Of a DNA stretch of 64,000 nucleotides, positions 26,063 to 35,333 are shown in pieces. The stretch is taken from contig DASPIU010000029.1 of the NCBI GenBank assembly GCA_035629025.1, forward strand, positions 1-64,000. The letters are read 5' to 3'. Source of the DNA: Stenotrophomonas_A sp035629025 (GTDB lineage: Bacteria > Pseudomonadota > Gammaproteobacteria > Xanthomonadales > Xanthomonadaceae). The stretch's first letter is position 1; every line of letters starts with the position of its first letter. The position numbers were made by a program, and so were the translations under genes. The notes beneath the pieces are model-generated. The model saw only the letters and a program-made list of their open reading frames with translations. It did no database searches and was not told the origin of the DNA.

Positions 26063-26674
26063 ATGGCCTACACCCTCCCCAAGCTGCCCTACGCCTACGA
26101 CGCGCTTGAGCCGAACATCGATGCGCAGACGATGGAAATCCATCACACCAAGCATCACCAGACCTACATCAACAACGTCAACGCCGCGCTGGAGGGCACC
26201 GAGTACGCCGACCTGCCGGTCGAGGAACTGGTCTCGCGCCTGAAGTCGCTGCCGGAAAACCTGCAGGGCCCGGTGCGCAACAACGGCGGCGGCCATGCCA
26301 ACCACTCGCTGTTCTGGACGGTGATGTCGCCGCAGGGCGGCGGTGAGCCGGTGGGCGAAGTGGCCAAGGCGATCGAGCGCGACGTCGGCGGCTTCGAGAA
26401 GTTCAAGGAAGCCTTCACCAAGGCCGCCATCAGCCGCTTCGGCTCGGGCTGGGCGTGGCTGAGCGTGACCCCGGACAAGAAGGTGGTGGTCGAAAGCACC
26501 GCCAACCAGGACAGCCCGCTGATGGAAGGCAACACGCCGATCCTGGGCCTGGACGTGTGGGAACACGCCTACTATCTGAAGTACCAGAACCGCCGCCCGG
26601 AATACATCGGCGCGTTCTACAACGTGGTGGACTGGAACGAGGTCGAGCGCCGCTACCAGGCCGCCATCGCCTGA
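26063..26674 (+). CDS. sodA: Superoxide dismutase [Mn]
   Basis: 203 residues, cytoplasmic, no signal. It converts superoxide to oxygen and peroxide. Metal ligands and signature appear as HHTKHHQTYINN, GGHANHSLFW and DVWEHAYYLKYQNRR. The residues GGGHANH and ANQDSPLM favour the Mn rather than Fe form. AGGAG 7 nt before the ATG. A hairpin (AAAGGCCGGG / CCCGGCCTTT) 25 bp after the stop probably ends this gene and the convergent one. Confidence 0.96.
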   Translation: MAYTLPKLPYAYDALEPNIDAQTMEIHHTKHHQTYINNVNAALEGTEYADLPVEELVSRLKSLPENLQGPVRNNGGGHANHSLFWTVMSPQGGGEPVGEVAKAIERDVGGFEKFKEAFTKAAISRFGSGWAWLSVTPDKKVVVESTANQDSPLMEGNTPILGLDVWEHAYYLKYQNRRPEYIGAFYNVVDWNEVERRYQAAIA

Positions 26675-26699
26675 GGCAAGCGCACCGCTTGGTCGTGAC

Positions 26700-26723
26700 A
26701 AAGGCCGGGTTCGCCCGGCCTTT
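26700..26723. terminator. Hairpin between sodA and the convergent EEP gene
   Basis: Perfect 10-bp stem AAAGGCCGGG / CCCGGCCTTT with a TTCG tetraloop. Only three T follow on either strand, so it may be a bidirectional but moderate terminator. Confidence 0.75.
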
Positions 26724-26745
26724 GCTTATCCGCGGCAAGCCGCTC

Positions 26746-27624
26746 TCAGGGCGCGGCGACGGTCGGACCCAATACCTGCAACGTGGCAATCAGGCCGCGC
26801 GCACGCGGACCATCGGCACTGGGCAGGCGCAGCGCGGCCAGGCGCAGCACGCGGAAGCTGTCCCTGCGCAGCAGGATATGGTCGTTGCCGGTGATGCCCG
26901 GTTCGGCGGCGTTGCCCATCTCCAGTGGCGACTGCCGTGATTCGCGCGCGGCCGGCAGGCGCGCTTCCTGGTATTGCCCATCCAGCGCGGCCAGTTCGGC
27001 GGCGCCGGCGGCGCAGGCGAAATCGCCGAGCAGCACGGTGGGCAGGCCGTCGTCGGTCACGTCCATCCAGCGCAGCAGGTTGACCACCTGGCGCGCACGG
27101 ATCAAGCCGTCATCGCTGCTGGCCGCGCCCGGGTGCAACTGGGTCACGTAGGCGTTGACCGGCAAGCCGGCCACGTCCAGCCGCACCATGCCGGCGGTGC
27201 TGGCCATTTCAAACGGATGCAGCAAGGTGACCGCATCGGCGCTGACCGGTTGCCGGGTGAGCAGGGCATTGCCCTGGCGGCGCGGGCGGCTGGGCGGGTC
27301 AGCGCTGATGAAGCTGCAGCCGTAGTCCAGCTGCGCCGCCAGCCAGCAGGCCTGGTTCGGCATTTCCGGGGTCTGCTCGACATCCTGCAGCGCGACCACG
27401 TCGGGCTTGAGCGCGCGCAGCGCTTCGACGATGCCATCGCGATGTGTCAGCCAGCGCGCCTGATCGGGCGCGAGGCTGAAGGTCGCCACGGTGAGCACGC
27501 CGTCGCCGGCGGCTGGCGGCAACGCCACCGGCAAACCCGGCGCATGCGCCTGCGCCCAGCCGCCGACCAGTAAGGTCGGCAGCCAGCTCCAGCGTGCGAT
27601 GCGGCGCAGGGCGTGTGGGGACAT
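26746..27624 (-). CDS. Endonuclease/exonuclease/phosphatase-fold protein, catalytic residues degraded
   Basis: 292 residues with a signal peptide (about 1-27, ending AQAHA). The EEP fold is recognisable from HRDGIVEALRALKPDVVALQDV, GNALLTRQPV, AYVTQLHPG and LLGDFACAAGAAELAAL, and aligns along its length with the N-terminal domain of the next gene. The active site is eroded: LQEV is LQDV, GDFN is GDFA, the first Asn motif is TFSLA, and the C-terminal SDH motif is missing. It looks like a secreted pseudoenzyme made by duplication. Its start lies 17 bp after the fusion gene's stop, so they share a transcript. Confidence 0.8.
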   Translation of the reverse strand: MSPHALRRIARWSWLPTLLVGGWAQAHAPGLPVALPPAAGDGVLTVATFSLAPDQARWLTHRDGIVEALRALKPDVVALQDVEQTPEMPNQACWLAAQLDYGCSFISADPPSRPRRQGNALLTRQPVSADAVTLLHPFEMASTAGMVRLDVAGLPVNAYVTQLHPGAASSDDGLIRARQVVNLLRWMDVTDDGLPTVLLGDFACAAGAAELAALDGQYQEARLPAARESRQSPLEMGNAAEPGITGNDHILLRRDSFRVLRLAALRLPSADGPRARGLIATLQVLGPTVAAP

Positions 27625-27641
27625 GCGCCGATGCTAGCGCG

Positions 27642-30600
27642 TCAGGGTGCAGGCGCCGTGCAGGCGGTCGCGTCGGCGCAGTCGATCGCCACCGTGGCCG
27701 CCGGCAATTCCACCGATGCCTGCGCCACCGGCGCATCGGCCGCCTGCGCCAGGGTGACCTGGTAGCTGCCGGCGGCAATGCGCCACTGCTGTGCGGCGGT
27801 GTCGAAGCTGGCCAGGGTGCGCGGCTCAAGTTCCACTTCCAGGCGCTGGCTCTGCCCGGGCTGCAAGCTGACCTTGCGCCAGCCGGCCAGGCGCAGCGGC
27901 GCCGGCGCCCCGTCCGGCAGGCGCACGTACAGCTGTGGCACGGCGGCACCGGCGCGCTGCCCGTCGTTGCGCACATCGAAGCTGGCGAACACCCGCGTGC
28001 CGTGCACGGCCACGGCGAGGTTGTCCAGGTGCCAGCGCGTGTACGACAGGCCGTGACCAAACGCGAACTGCGGGCGCAGGCCGCGCGCAGCAAACCACTT
28101 GTAGCCGACGTTGGCGCCTTCGATGTCGTAGTCCACGGTGGCGGCGGCTGGCTGCGCGGGCTTGAAGCCGAGGCCGGGAATCTGTGGGCGCGGCAACTGC
28201 GATTCGTCCACCGGCCAGGTCACCGGCAGGCGCCCGGAAGGATTGGCCTGGCCGCTGAGCAGGTCGGCGATGGCCGGGCCGCCACCGATGCCCGGGAACC
28301 ACGCCTGCAACAGGCCCGGCACGCGCGACAGCCAGGGCAGGCGCACCGGGCCGTTGGTTTCCAGCACCACCACGGTACGCGGGTTGGCTGCGGCGACTGC
28401 TTCGATCAGTGCATCCTGGCCATCGGGCAGGCGCATGTCCGGCAGGTCCACCGACTCGGCGGCCCATTGCGTGGCAAACACGATCGCCACCTGGGCCTGG
28501 GCGGCCAGGCGCGCGGCGGCGACGCGGTCGCGGCCATCGAGGTAGTCGATGCGCGCCTGCGGGAAGCGCTGGCGCAATGCCTGCAACGGCGAGGAGGGAT
28601 GGAACATCACCGGGCCCGGCCAGGTGGTCGGGGCCACGCCGGGCACGGCGTTGGTGCCGAGCGCGGTCCAGCCGACCATGGACGAGCCGCCGCCGCCGAT
28701 CACGCCCTTGTCGGCATGCCCGCCGATCACCGCGATGCGCTGCACGTCGGCGGCAATCGGCAGCACGCCGCCTTCATTGCGCAGCAGCACGCTGCCTTCC
28801 TCGGCGACCTGCTGCGCGGCGCGCAGGCCGGCCTCGGTGTCGATGGGGCCGCGCTGCGGCGGGTGGTCGAAGGCGCCAGTGGCGAAGAAGGCATGCATGA
28901 TCCGCCGCGCCATGTCGTCCAGCCGCGCCTGCGGCACCACGCCTGCGGCGACCGCCATGCGCAGCGGCTGGTCGAAGTACACGGCCTTGTCGAAGGTTTC
29001 GCCAGCGGACTGCTGGTCGAGCCCGGCCAGCGCGGCCTTGGAGCCGCTGTGCACGCCGCCCCAGTCGGACATCACGTAGCCGGACCAGCGCCACTGCTGC
29101 TTGAGGATGCGGTTGAGCAGTTCGTCGTGCTCGCAGGCATAGATGCCGTTGATGCGGTTGTAGGCGCACATCACCGAGCCCGGCTCGCCGATGCCCAGGG
29201 CGATCTCGAAGGCCAGCAGGTCGGACTCGCGCATCGCCTGCTCGCCGATCTGCGCGCTGTGCTTGTCGCGCGCGGTCTCCAGGTCGTTCATGGCGTAGTG
29301 CTTCATCGTCGAGACCACGTGCTCGGCCTGCACGCCGCGGATCGATTCGCCGACGATGCGCCCGGCCAGCAACGGATCTTCGCCGGCATATTCGAAGTTG
29401 CGGCCGTTGCGCGGATCGCGCTGCAGGTTGACGCTGCCGGCCAGCAGCACGTTGAAGCCCTGCTGCCAGCTTTCGCGGCCCATGGTGCGGCCGCCCTCGT
29501 AGGCGAGCGCGCGGTTCCAGGACGAAGCCAGGGCCAGGTTGGACGGCATCGCAGTGGAGACATCGCCCTGACGCATGCCGCCGGGGTTGGTCACGCCCAC
29601 GCCGGCATCGGCCAGCTGCTGCGCCGGCACGCCAAGGCGCTCGATCGCCGGGACGTAGCCGGCCGAGCCCAGTGCCAGCGACGGGCGCTTGTCGCCGATG
29701 CCGAAGTAGCTGCGCACCATCTGGAATTTTTCGTCCTGGGTCATCGCCGCGACCAGCAGTGCTGCGCGCCGCGCCGGGGTGAGCGCGCGGTCGCGCCAGG
29801 GCTGCGCCGCAGCCGCGGGCTCGCGCAGGCGCACCGTGGTGAGCACGCCGTAGTGGTCGGAGGCGCGAACGCCTTGCTTGTCGCGTTGCTGGAACAGACG
29901 CTGGCTGTCGAGCACCTGGAAACGCTCGCGCTGCACGAACAGGTGATCCACGCGCAGCGGCGGCGCGCTGGCTGGATCGAGCGTGGTATCGGCGGCCCGG
30001 TCGCGGCCCGGGTGCACGGCGCGGTAGCCGTCCTCGAAACCGCTGCCCAGGGCAGCCAGTTCCGGGGCTTCGCTGCTGGCGTTGAAATCACCGGCCAGCA
30101 ACACCGGGATGCCGTCGGACTGGCCCGTCATCCAGGCCAGCAGATCGCCAAGTTGTTCGCCGCGCATGGCGGCGCCGGCGGGCGTCTGCTCCCACTGCAG
30201 ATGGGTGACATAGGCATCGACCACGCGGCCGTCGATGTCCAGGCGCGTGCGCAGCGCGGTGCGGCTGTCGGCGAGCGGGCGCAGGCGGATTTCGGCCGCA
30301 TCGAGCACGCGGTGCCGGGTGAGCAGGGCGTTGCCGTAGCGCATCGGGCTGCCGACCGGATCGGTGCTGACGAAGCGCCACTGATAGCCGAGTGCGTCGG
30401 CCAGCCATTGCGCCTGGTTCTGCTGGCCTTCGCGCTGAATCACCTCCTGCAGCGCGATCACGTCCGGGCGCAGACGTTGCAGGGTTTCCAGAATCTGCAC
30501 GCGGCGCCGCGGCCAGTCTTCGCGGTCGTGGTAGAGATTGAGCGTCAGTACGCTGAGCTCGGGACCTTGCGCGGGCGCGGCGGTGGATGCAGTGCCGGCA

Positions 30601-30689
30601 GGCGCTTGCGGCGCAGCCGCGGCGTCAGTGGAGGGGACGAGGAAGGCGAGCGCGAGCAGGCAGCCAGGAAGGCGTGAAATCGTTTTCAT
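27642..30689 (-). CDS. Secreted fusion of an EEP phosphodiesterase/phosphatase domain and a GH3 glycosidase
   Basis: 1015 residues from the ATG at 30689, in one uninterrupted frame. Signal peptide about 1-25; EEP domain about 40-295 with intact motifs TLNLYHD, LQEV (about 82), GDFN (about 200) and SDHYGV (about 278); then a GH3 beta-glucosidase-type enzyme: N-domain with PSNLALASSWN, GRNFEYAGEDP and nucleophile Asp in VMSDWGGVHSG (about 541), C-domain, and a C-terminal fibronectin-III-like region (AGAAVPQLYVRLPDG). Secreted GH3 enzymes cut plant or microbial beta-glycans. The EEP-GH3 combination is unusual to me; substrate of the EEP part is unknown. Confidence 0.88.
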   Translation of the reverse strand: MKTISRLPGCLLALAFLVPSTDAAAAPQAPAGTASTAAPAQGPELSVLTLNLYHDREDWPRRRVQILETLQRLRPDVIALQEVIQREGQQNQAQWLADALGYQWRFVSTDPVGSPMRYGNALLTRHRVLDAAEIRLRPLADSRTALRTRLDIDGRVVDAYVTHLQWEQTPAGAAMRGEQLGDLLAWMTGQSDGIPVLLAGDFNASSEAPELAALGSGFEDGYRAVHPGRDRAADTTLDPASAPPLRVDHLFVQRERFQVLDSQRLFQQRDKQGVRASDHYGVLTTVRLREPAAAAQPWRDRALTPARRAALLVAAMTQDEKFQMVRSYFGIGDKRPSLALGSAGYVPAIERLGVPAQQLADAGVGVTNPGGMRQGDVSTAMPSNLALASSWNRALAYEGGRTMGRESWQQGFNVLLAGSVNLQRDPRNGRNFEYAGEDPLLAGRIVGESIRGVQAEHVVSTMKHYAMNDLETARDKHSAQIGEQAMRESDLLAFEIALGIGEPGSVMCAYNRINGIYACEHDELLNRILKQQWRWSGYVMSDWGGVHSGSKAALAGLDQQSAGETFDKAVYFDQPLRMAVAAGVVPQARLDDMARRIMHAFFATGAFDHPPQRGPIDTEAGLRAAQQVAEEGSVLLRNEGGVLPIAADVQRIAVIGGHADKGVIGGGGSSMVGWTALGTNAVPGVAPTTWPGPVMFHPSSPLQALRQRFPQARIDYLDGRDRVAAARLAAQAQVAIVFATQWAAESVDLPDMRLPDGQDALIEAVAAANPRTVVVLETNGPVRLPWLSRVPGLLQAWFPGIGGGPAIADLLSGQANPSGRLPVTWPVDESQLPRPQIPGLGFKPAQPAAATVDYDIEGANVGYKWFAARGLRPQFAFGHGLSYTRWHLDNLAVAVHGTRVFASFDVRNDGQRAGAAVPQLYVRLPDGAPAPLRLAGWRKVSLQPGQSQRLEVELEPRTLASFDTAAQQWRIAAGSYQVTLAQAADAPVAQASVELPAATVAIDCADATACTAPAP

Positions 30690-30762
30690 CGGCGGGCGTG
30701 CTTGTGGTGGGGGAGGGAAGAGGTCATCAGGCATCAGTCGTGGGGAGTGGGGTAACGGACGC

Positions 30763-32526
30763 TCAGTCGAGCGCGCGTTCGCTGCGCATCACCGGGTACA
30801 GCCGGTAGCGCTCGTCCCAGGCGGGGTGGCGGCGATAGAAGAAGTCCAGGCGCGCACGCGGGTCGGCGGCGAAGGCGGCGTCCTCGCGCACGCGGCGCTC
30901 GAACTCGGCCTTCAATGCCGGATCGTCGGCCAGCATCTTCTCGGCGACATCCTCGGCCACATAGGCTTCCATGTATTCCTTGCGCTCGAAGGCGTTGTTG
31001 AACTCGCCCCATTGCAACAGCGAATCGGGGGCCTGCGGTTCGAGCAGGGCCATGACCAGGCGCGCCTGTGGCTGGGCGATGGGCACGAACAGCGCGCCGG
31101 CACCCACGGCGCGCGATTCGTCGCGCCACTGGCCCTGCACGCTCAGGCGCTGATGCCCTTCCACCGACTGCGCGGCAAAGTCGGCCTGATCCGCGCGGAA
31201 GGTCTGCAATGGCAGTGAACCCTGCGCGCCCAGCACCTGGAAGGCGATGCCGTGCTGGCGCAGTTTTTCACCAACCCAGGCGGCGTGCGCGGCGGGCACC
31301 ACATAGCCGCCGCGCGGCGCGGTCACTACCACGCTGGGGCGCACGTCATCGCGCAGTGGCAGGTGCCAGAGCTGCGGGGTGTTCTCGTCGTAGCGGGTCA
31401 TCAGCGCGCCGGACACCGGCGAGGGCGTGCGCGTGTAGGCGTAGCCGCGGAAGTCGACCTGGCGTACGCGGTCGCTGGCCTTGTAGTCCAGCGCCACCGG
31501 CTGGCCGCCGAGGTTGGCGCGGTCGGCCGCGGCTGCATCGGCGCGCCACTGCCGGCCATGGCGGGCGGCCTGCTCCAGCACCGAGACGATGGTGTTGCGG
31601 GTGATCCGCACGCGCTGCGGATAAGGCTTCCACGAGTGCGTTTCGACCAGCATGCCGAAGCGGTTGCGCAGCTGGAAATAGCCGTGCGAGAAACGCGGCG
31701 GCGGCACGCTGTCCTCGAAGCCGGAAGACGGGTCGTCATCGACGACAAAAGAAGGGTAGTACGGCAGCGGCAACGAGCCCTGCCGGGCGAGGTCGGCGAT
31801 CACCGCGCCGCGCAGCGCCTTGCCGTCCGCGCCAAGCCGCGCGTCGCCGGCATGCACCGGTTCGACCTGGATGGAGACATCGTGCTCGAACTGCGCGCCA
31901 TCGGTGGCGTGCAGGTCCACGTAGAGCAGCGGGTCCCACTGCTGCACCAGGCGCAGCATGGCCTGCATTTCCGGCGCGTCGGCCTTGACGTAGTCGCGGT
32001 TGAGGTTGAGGTTCTGCGCGGTCACGCGCCAGCCCATCTCGCGCGGGCCGCGCTGGTTGGGTCGGTTCCAGGCGCCAAAGCGCTCATGGCCATCGACATT
32101 GAACACCGGCAGGAACAGCCACACGACCTTGTCCAGCGTGCCGCGCGAGGCCTCGCCGTCGAGCAGCTGGCGCAAGGCGAGGAAGCCGGCGTCCTTGCCA
32201 TCGATCTCGCCGGCGTGGATGCCGCCCTGGATCAGCACCACCGGCAACTTGGCTGCCGCGGCGGCGGCGGGATCGAGCGCACCGGCCGTGGACACCGCCA
32301 GCGCCTTCATCGGCCGGCCCTCGGGCGTGGTGCCGAATTCGATGCAGCGCACCGCAGCCGGATAGCGCGCGGCAAACGCTTCGCAGAGCGCGATGACTTC
32401 CTCGTAGCGGCCGGTATCGACGAACCCGCTGCGCTCGGACACCGTAGTCAATGCCGGTGACGCGGCAGCCGCTGGCAGGGCCAGGGCACAGAGCAGGGCA
32501 GTGGCCAGCGCGGTGGGAAAGCGCAT
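30763..32526 (-). CDS. M14 family zinc carboxypeptidase, secreted
   Basis: 587 residues. Signal peptide about 1-22 (MRFPTALATALLCALALPAAAAS). Zinc site H104-x2-E107 (GGIHAGEIDGKD) and H206 (VDLHATDG); general base E295 (LVETHSW). A long C-terminal region of about 270 residues follows the catalytic domain. It removes C-terminal residues from peptides in the periplasm or outside the cell. Start chosen at ATG 32526 after an AGGA site; the open frame upstream overlaps the divergent peptide transporter. Its neighbour dtpT suggests a shared job in peptide use. Confidence 0.9.
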   Translation of the reverse strand: MRFPTALATALLCALALPAAAASPALTTVSERSGFVDTGRYEEVIALCEAFAARYPAAVRCIEFGTTPEGRPMKALAVSTAGALDPAAAAAAKLPVVLIQGGIHAGEIDGKDAGFLALRQLLDGEASRGTLDKVVWLFLPVFNVDGHERFGAWNRPNQRGPREMGWRVTAQNLNLNRDYVKADAPEMQAMLRLVQQWDPLLYVDLHATDGAQFEHDVSIQVEPVHAGDARLGADGKALRGAVIADLARQGSLPLPYYPSFVVDDDPSSGFEDSVPPPRFSHGYFQLRNRFGMLVETHSWKPYPQRVRITRNTIVSVLEQAARHGRQWRADAAAADRANLGGQPVALDYKASDRVRQVDFRGYAYTRTPSPVSGALMTRYDENTPQLWHLPLRDDVRPSVVVTAPRGGYVVPAAHAAWVGEKLRQHGIAFQVLGAQGSLPLQTFRADQADFAAQSVEGHQRLSVQGQWRDESRAVGAGALFVPIAQPQARLVMALLEPQAPDSLLQWGEFNNAFERKEYMEAYVAEDVAEKMLADDPALKAEFERRVREDAAFAADPRARLDFFYRRHPAWDERYRLYPVMRSERALD

Positions 32527-32683
32527 CCCGGGGTTCCTGGAGCAAGGATGAACACGCGAGCCTAAGCGAATGTGTCGCGGCGGCCAAGCTGCGCTGCGGC
32601 GAAGGCAGGCAATACAGCCCGCAGCCAGCAGCGCCCCGCACCACAATGGGGTAGGCTTTCGATTTACCCGATCGAATCCCACG

Positions 32684-34246
32684 ATGACGACCCTGACCCC
32701 GGCCGCCACCGCCCCCGCGCGCACGCCGCGCCAGATCCTTTTCATCATCGGCAACGAAGCCTGCGAGCGTTTCAGCTTCTACGGCATGCGTAACGTGCTG
32801 GTGCAGTTCCTCATCACCTCGCTGCTGCTGCAGGAAGTGACCGCGCCCGGACGCGAGGCCGAAGCCAAGCACATCCTGCACAGCTTCATGATCGGCGTGT
32901 ACTTCTTCCCGCTGCTCGGCGGCTGGCTCGCCGACCGCTTCTTCGGCAAGTACAACACAATCCTCTGGTTCAGCCTGGTCTATTGCGCCGGCCACGCCTG
33001 CCTGGCGCTGTTCGAGGACAGCCGCAACGGCTTCTTCCTCGGTCTGGGCCTGATTGCCTTCGGCGCCGGCGGGATCAAGCCGCTGGTGGCCTCCTTCATG
33101 GGCGATCAGTTCGACCAGACCAACAAGCATCTGGCCAAGCTCGCCTTCGACGCCTTCTACTGGATCATCAACTTCGGCTCGCTGTTCGCCTCGCTGCTGA
33201 TCCCGCTGGCCCTGAAGAACCTCGGCCCGGCCTGGGCCTTCGGCATTCCCGGCCTGCTGATGTTCATCGCCACCTTCGTGTTCTGGCTCGGCCGCAAGCG
33301 CTACGTCCATGTGCCGCCGCCGCCGCATGACCCGCACGGCTTTGCCCAGGTCGTGCGCACCGCGCTGCTCGCACATGCACCGGGGCAGGGCCGCCCCGGC
33401 CTGGCTCTGGCGGGCGTGGCCGTGCTGCTGGCCGTGGCCAGCTTCGCTCTGGTTGGCAGCCTCGGCATCGTGATCTGCCTGTGCCTGGCGCTGGTGTTCC
33501 TGCTGGCCGGCGTCGGTGGCGGCGCGTGGTGGCAGCTCGAACGCGCCCGCGGCACGCATCCTGATGCCGCCGTGGATGGCGTGCGCGCGCTGTTGCGCGT
33601 GCTCGTCGTGTTTGCCCTGGTCACGCCGTTCTTCTCGCTGTTCGACCAGAAAGCCTCGACCTGGGTGCTGCAGGGCCGCGAGATGGTGATGCCGGCCTGG
33701 TTCACCGCTTCGCAGATGCAGGCGCTCAACCCGCTGCTGGTGATGCTGCTGATTCCCTTCAACAATCTGGTGCTGTACCCGTTGCTGCGCCGCCTCGGCC
33801 ATGAGCCCACGGCGCTGCGCCGGATGACCGCCGGCATCGCCTTCAGTGGCCTGGCCTGGGTGGTGGTCGGCGCGATCCAGGTGCAGATGGACGGCGGCGA
33901 TGCGATGCATATCGCCTGGCAGATCCTGCCCTATGCGCTGCTGACCTTCGGCGAGGTGTTGGTGTCGGCCACCGGCATCGAGTTTGCCTACAGCCAGGCA
34001 CCAGCCTCGATGAAGGGCGTGGTGATGAGCTTCTGGTACCTCACCACCACCGTCGGCAACCTGTGGGTGCTGCTGTCCAACGTGGCGGTGCGCAATGACA
34101 CGGTCACCTCGCACATCGGCAGCACCGGCCTGAGCGAAACCGCGTTCCTGATGTTCTTCTTCGCCGGCTTCGCGTTCCTGGCGGCGCTGGCGTTCGGGCT
34201 GTACGCACGCCGCTACCGCGCCGTCGATCATTACCGTCCCGCCTGA
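32684..34246 (+). CDS. POT/PTR family proton-dependent oligopeptide transporter
   Basis: 520 residues, about 12-14 membrane helices. POT transporters import di- and tripeptides with protons. The family signatures are present: GNEACERFSFYGMRNVL at about 22-38 (the ExxERFxxYG motif), FGAGGIKPLVASFMGDQF, FDAFYWIINFGS and FFSLFDQKASTW. ATG at 32684 gives the ExxERFxxYG motif at the usual distance. Divergent from a secreted M14 carboxypeptidase and followed by a rhomboid gene. Confidence 0.92.
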   Translation: MTTLTPAATAPARTPRQILFIIGNEACERFSFYGMRNVLVQFLITSLLLQEVTAPGREAEAKHILHSFMIGVYFFPLLGGWLADRFFGKYNTILWFSLVYCAGHACLALFEDSRNGFFLGLGLIAFGAGGIKPLVASFMGDQFDQTNKHLAKLAFDAFYWIINFGSLFASLLIPLALKNLGPAWAFGIPGLLMFIATFVFWLGRKRYVHVPPPPHDPHGFAQVVRTALLAHAPGQGRPGLALAGVAVLLAVASFALVGSLGIVICLCLALVFLLAGVGGGAWWQLERARGTHPDAAVDGVRALLRVLVVFALVTPFFSLFDQKASTWVLQGREMVMPAWFTASQMQALNPLLVMLLIPFNNLVLYPLLRRLGHEPTALRRMTAGIAFSGLAWVVVGAIQVQMDGGDAMHIAWQILPYALLTFGEVLVSATGIEFAYSQAPASMKGVVMSFWYLTTTVGNLWVLLSNVAVRNDTVTSHIGSTGLSETAFLMFFFAGFAFLAALAFGLYARRYRAVDHYRPA

Positions 34247-34274
34247 CCCCCTCTGCCAGAGCGCCACCGAGCCG

Positions 34275-34886
34275 ATGTTCACCCTGATCCTGATCGCCAT
34301 GACCGCCATCTCCTCCTGGATGGCGTTCAACAACCGCAAGCTCGCCGACCGCATGGTGCTGTGGCCGCCGGCCATCGCCCGCCAGCGGCAGTACGACCGG
34401 CTGGTGTTGTACGGCTTCATCCATGCCGACTGGGCGCACCTGCTGTTCAACATGGTCACCCTGTTCTTCTTTGGCCGGCACATCGAATTCGTGATGGCGC
34501 AGATCACCGGCACCTGGCTGACCTATCCGCTGTTCTATCTGGCCGCGCTGGTGGTCTCGATCCTGCCCAGCTATCTCAAGAACCAGGACAACCCCAACTA
34601 TTTCAGCCTCGGCGCGTCCGGCGCGGTGTCGGCGGTGATGTTCGCCTACATCCTGCTGGAGCCGTGGACCAAGCTGTTCCTGTTCTTCATTCCGATCCCG
34701 ATTCCGGCGATCTTCTACGCCGTGTTCTACGTCGGCTACAGCATCTGGATGGATCGGCGCGGCAGCGACAGCATCAACCACAGCGCGCACCTGGCCGGTG
34801 CCGCATTCGGCGTGCTGTTCATGGTGGCGATGGCGCCGGCGGTGGTGCCGCTGTTCCTGCGGCAGATTTCCGGCGGCGCGAACTGA
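34275..34886 (+). CDS. Rhomboid family intramembrane serine protease
   Basis: 203 residues, about six membrane helices. The catalytic dyad is Ser115 in LGASGAVSA and His172 in HSAHLAGAAFG; the first helices contain FIHADWAHLLFNM, the usual HxxxxHxxxN-type support motif. Rhomboids cut membrane proteins within or near the bilayer; the substrate is not predictable. It starts 28 bp after the peptide transporter and is probably cotranscribed with it. Confidence 0.92.
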   Translation: MFTLILIAMTAISSWMAFNNRKLADRMVLWPPAIARQRQYDRLVLYGFIHADWAHLLFNMVTLFFFGRHIEFVMAQITGTWLTYPLFYLAALVVSILPSYLKNQDNPNYFSLGASGAVSAVMFAYILLEPWTKLFLFFIPIPIPAIFYAVFYVGYSIWMDRRGSDSINHSAHLAGAAFGVLFMVAMAPAVVPLFLRQISGGAN

Positions 34887-34933
34887 TGGGGGAACCGCCC
34901 GCCAACGCGGGCGGACGGCCCCCCTTGACCGGC

Positions 34934-35131
34934 TCAGGCCGCGGTGCGGTTGAACACTGCTGCGATCCTGCCTTCCTGCTCGGCATAGGCCAGGCGCAGG
35001 CGCTGGTAGACCTCGCTGGTGAGCTGGTCGAACTCGTGGCCCTGGGTGTGGCCATTGACTGCCAGCTGGTACAGCCCTTCGAGCAATGAACTGTCGGGAT
35101 CGCGCGGGTTCGCGTGGGTGTCGATGCTCAC
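34934..35131 (-). CDS. Small conserved-looking protein of unknown function (65 aa)
   Basis: 65 residues from a GTG at 35131, preceded by a strong AGGAGAGG site. Soluble, acidic, predicted mostly helical, with no Cys and no signal peptide. The core LLEGLYQLAVNGHTQGHEFDQLTSEVYQRLRLAYAEQEGR has the regular spacing of a folded helical protein. A longer open frame upstream lacks a good site and has a different composition. I do not recognise a family. It converges with the rhomboid gene. Confidence 0.65.
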   Translation of the reverse strand: MSIDTHANPRDPDSSLLEGLYQLAVNGHTQGHEFDQLTSEVYQRLRLAYAEQEGRIAAVFNRTAA

Positions 35132-35333
35132 GATCGGTACCTCTCCTTCAGTGTTTGTGACGAAAGCTGCAAATCCCGTGCCAACGCGGCAGAGGTTCTC
35201 GCAGCTGTTAGCGGCCGTTCCGCGCGCGACTTGAGGACCGAAAGTGACGCGGCGCGTCGGCATGCGGCGTGCGGCTTCACGCCGGGGTCGCGCGGCGCTG
35301 GAGACAATGCCGCCGGGATGAAAGGGGCAGCAC

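Noticed and set aside
26746..27624. The 292-residue EEP gene as a broken-off fragment of the fusion gene's EEP domain.
   Set aside because: It has its own signal peptide, full EEP length and an intact frame; better read as a diverged paralogue.
27594..30677. A plus-strand open frame of about 1000 codons across the EEP-GH3 gene.
   Set aside because: Shadow of the minus-strand GH3 gene; no domain motif and biased composition.
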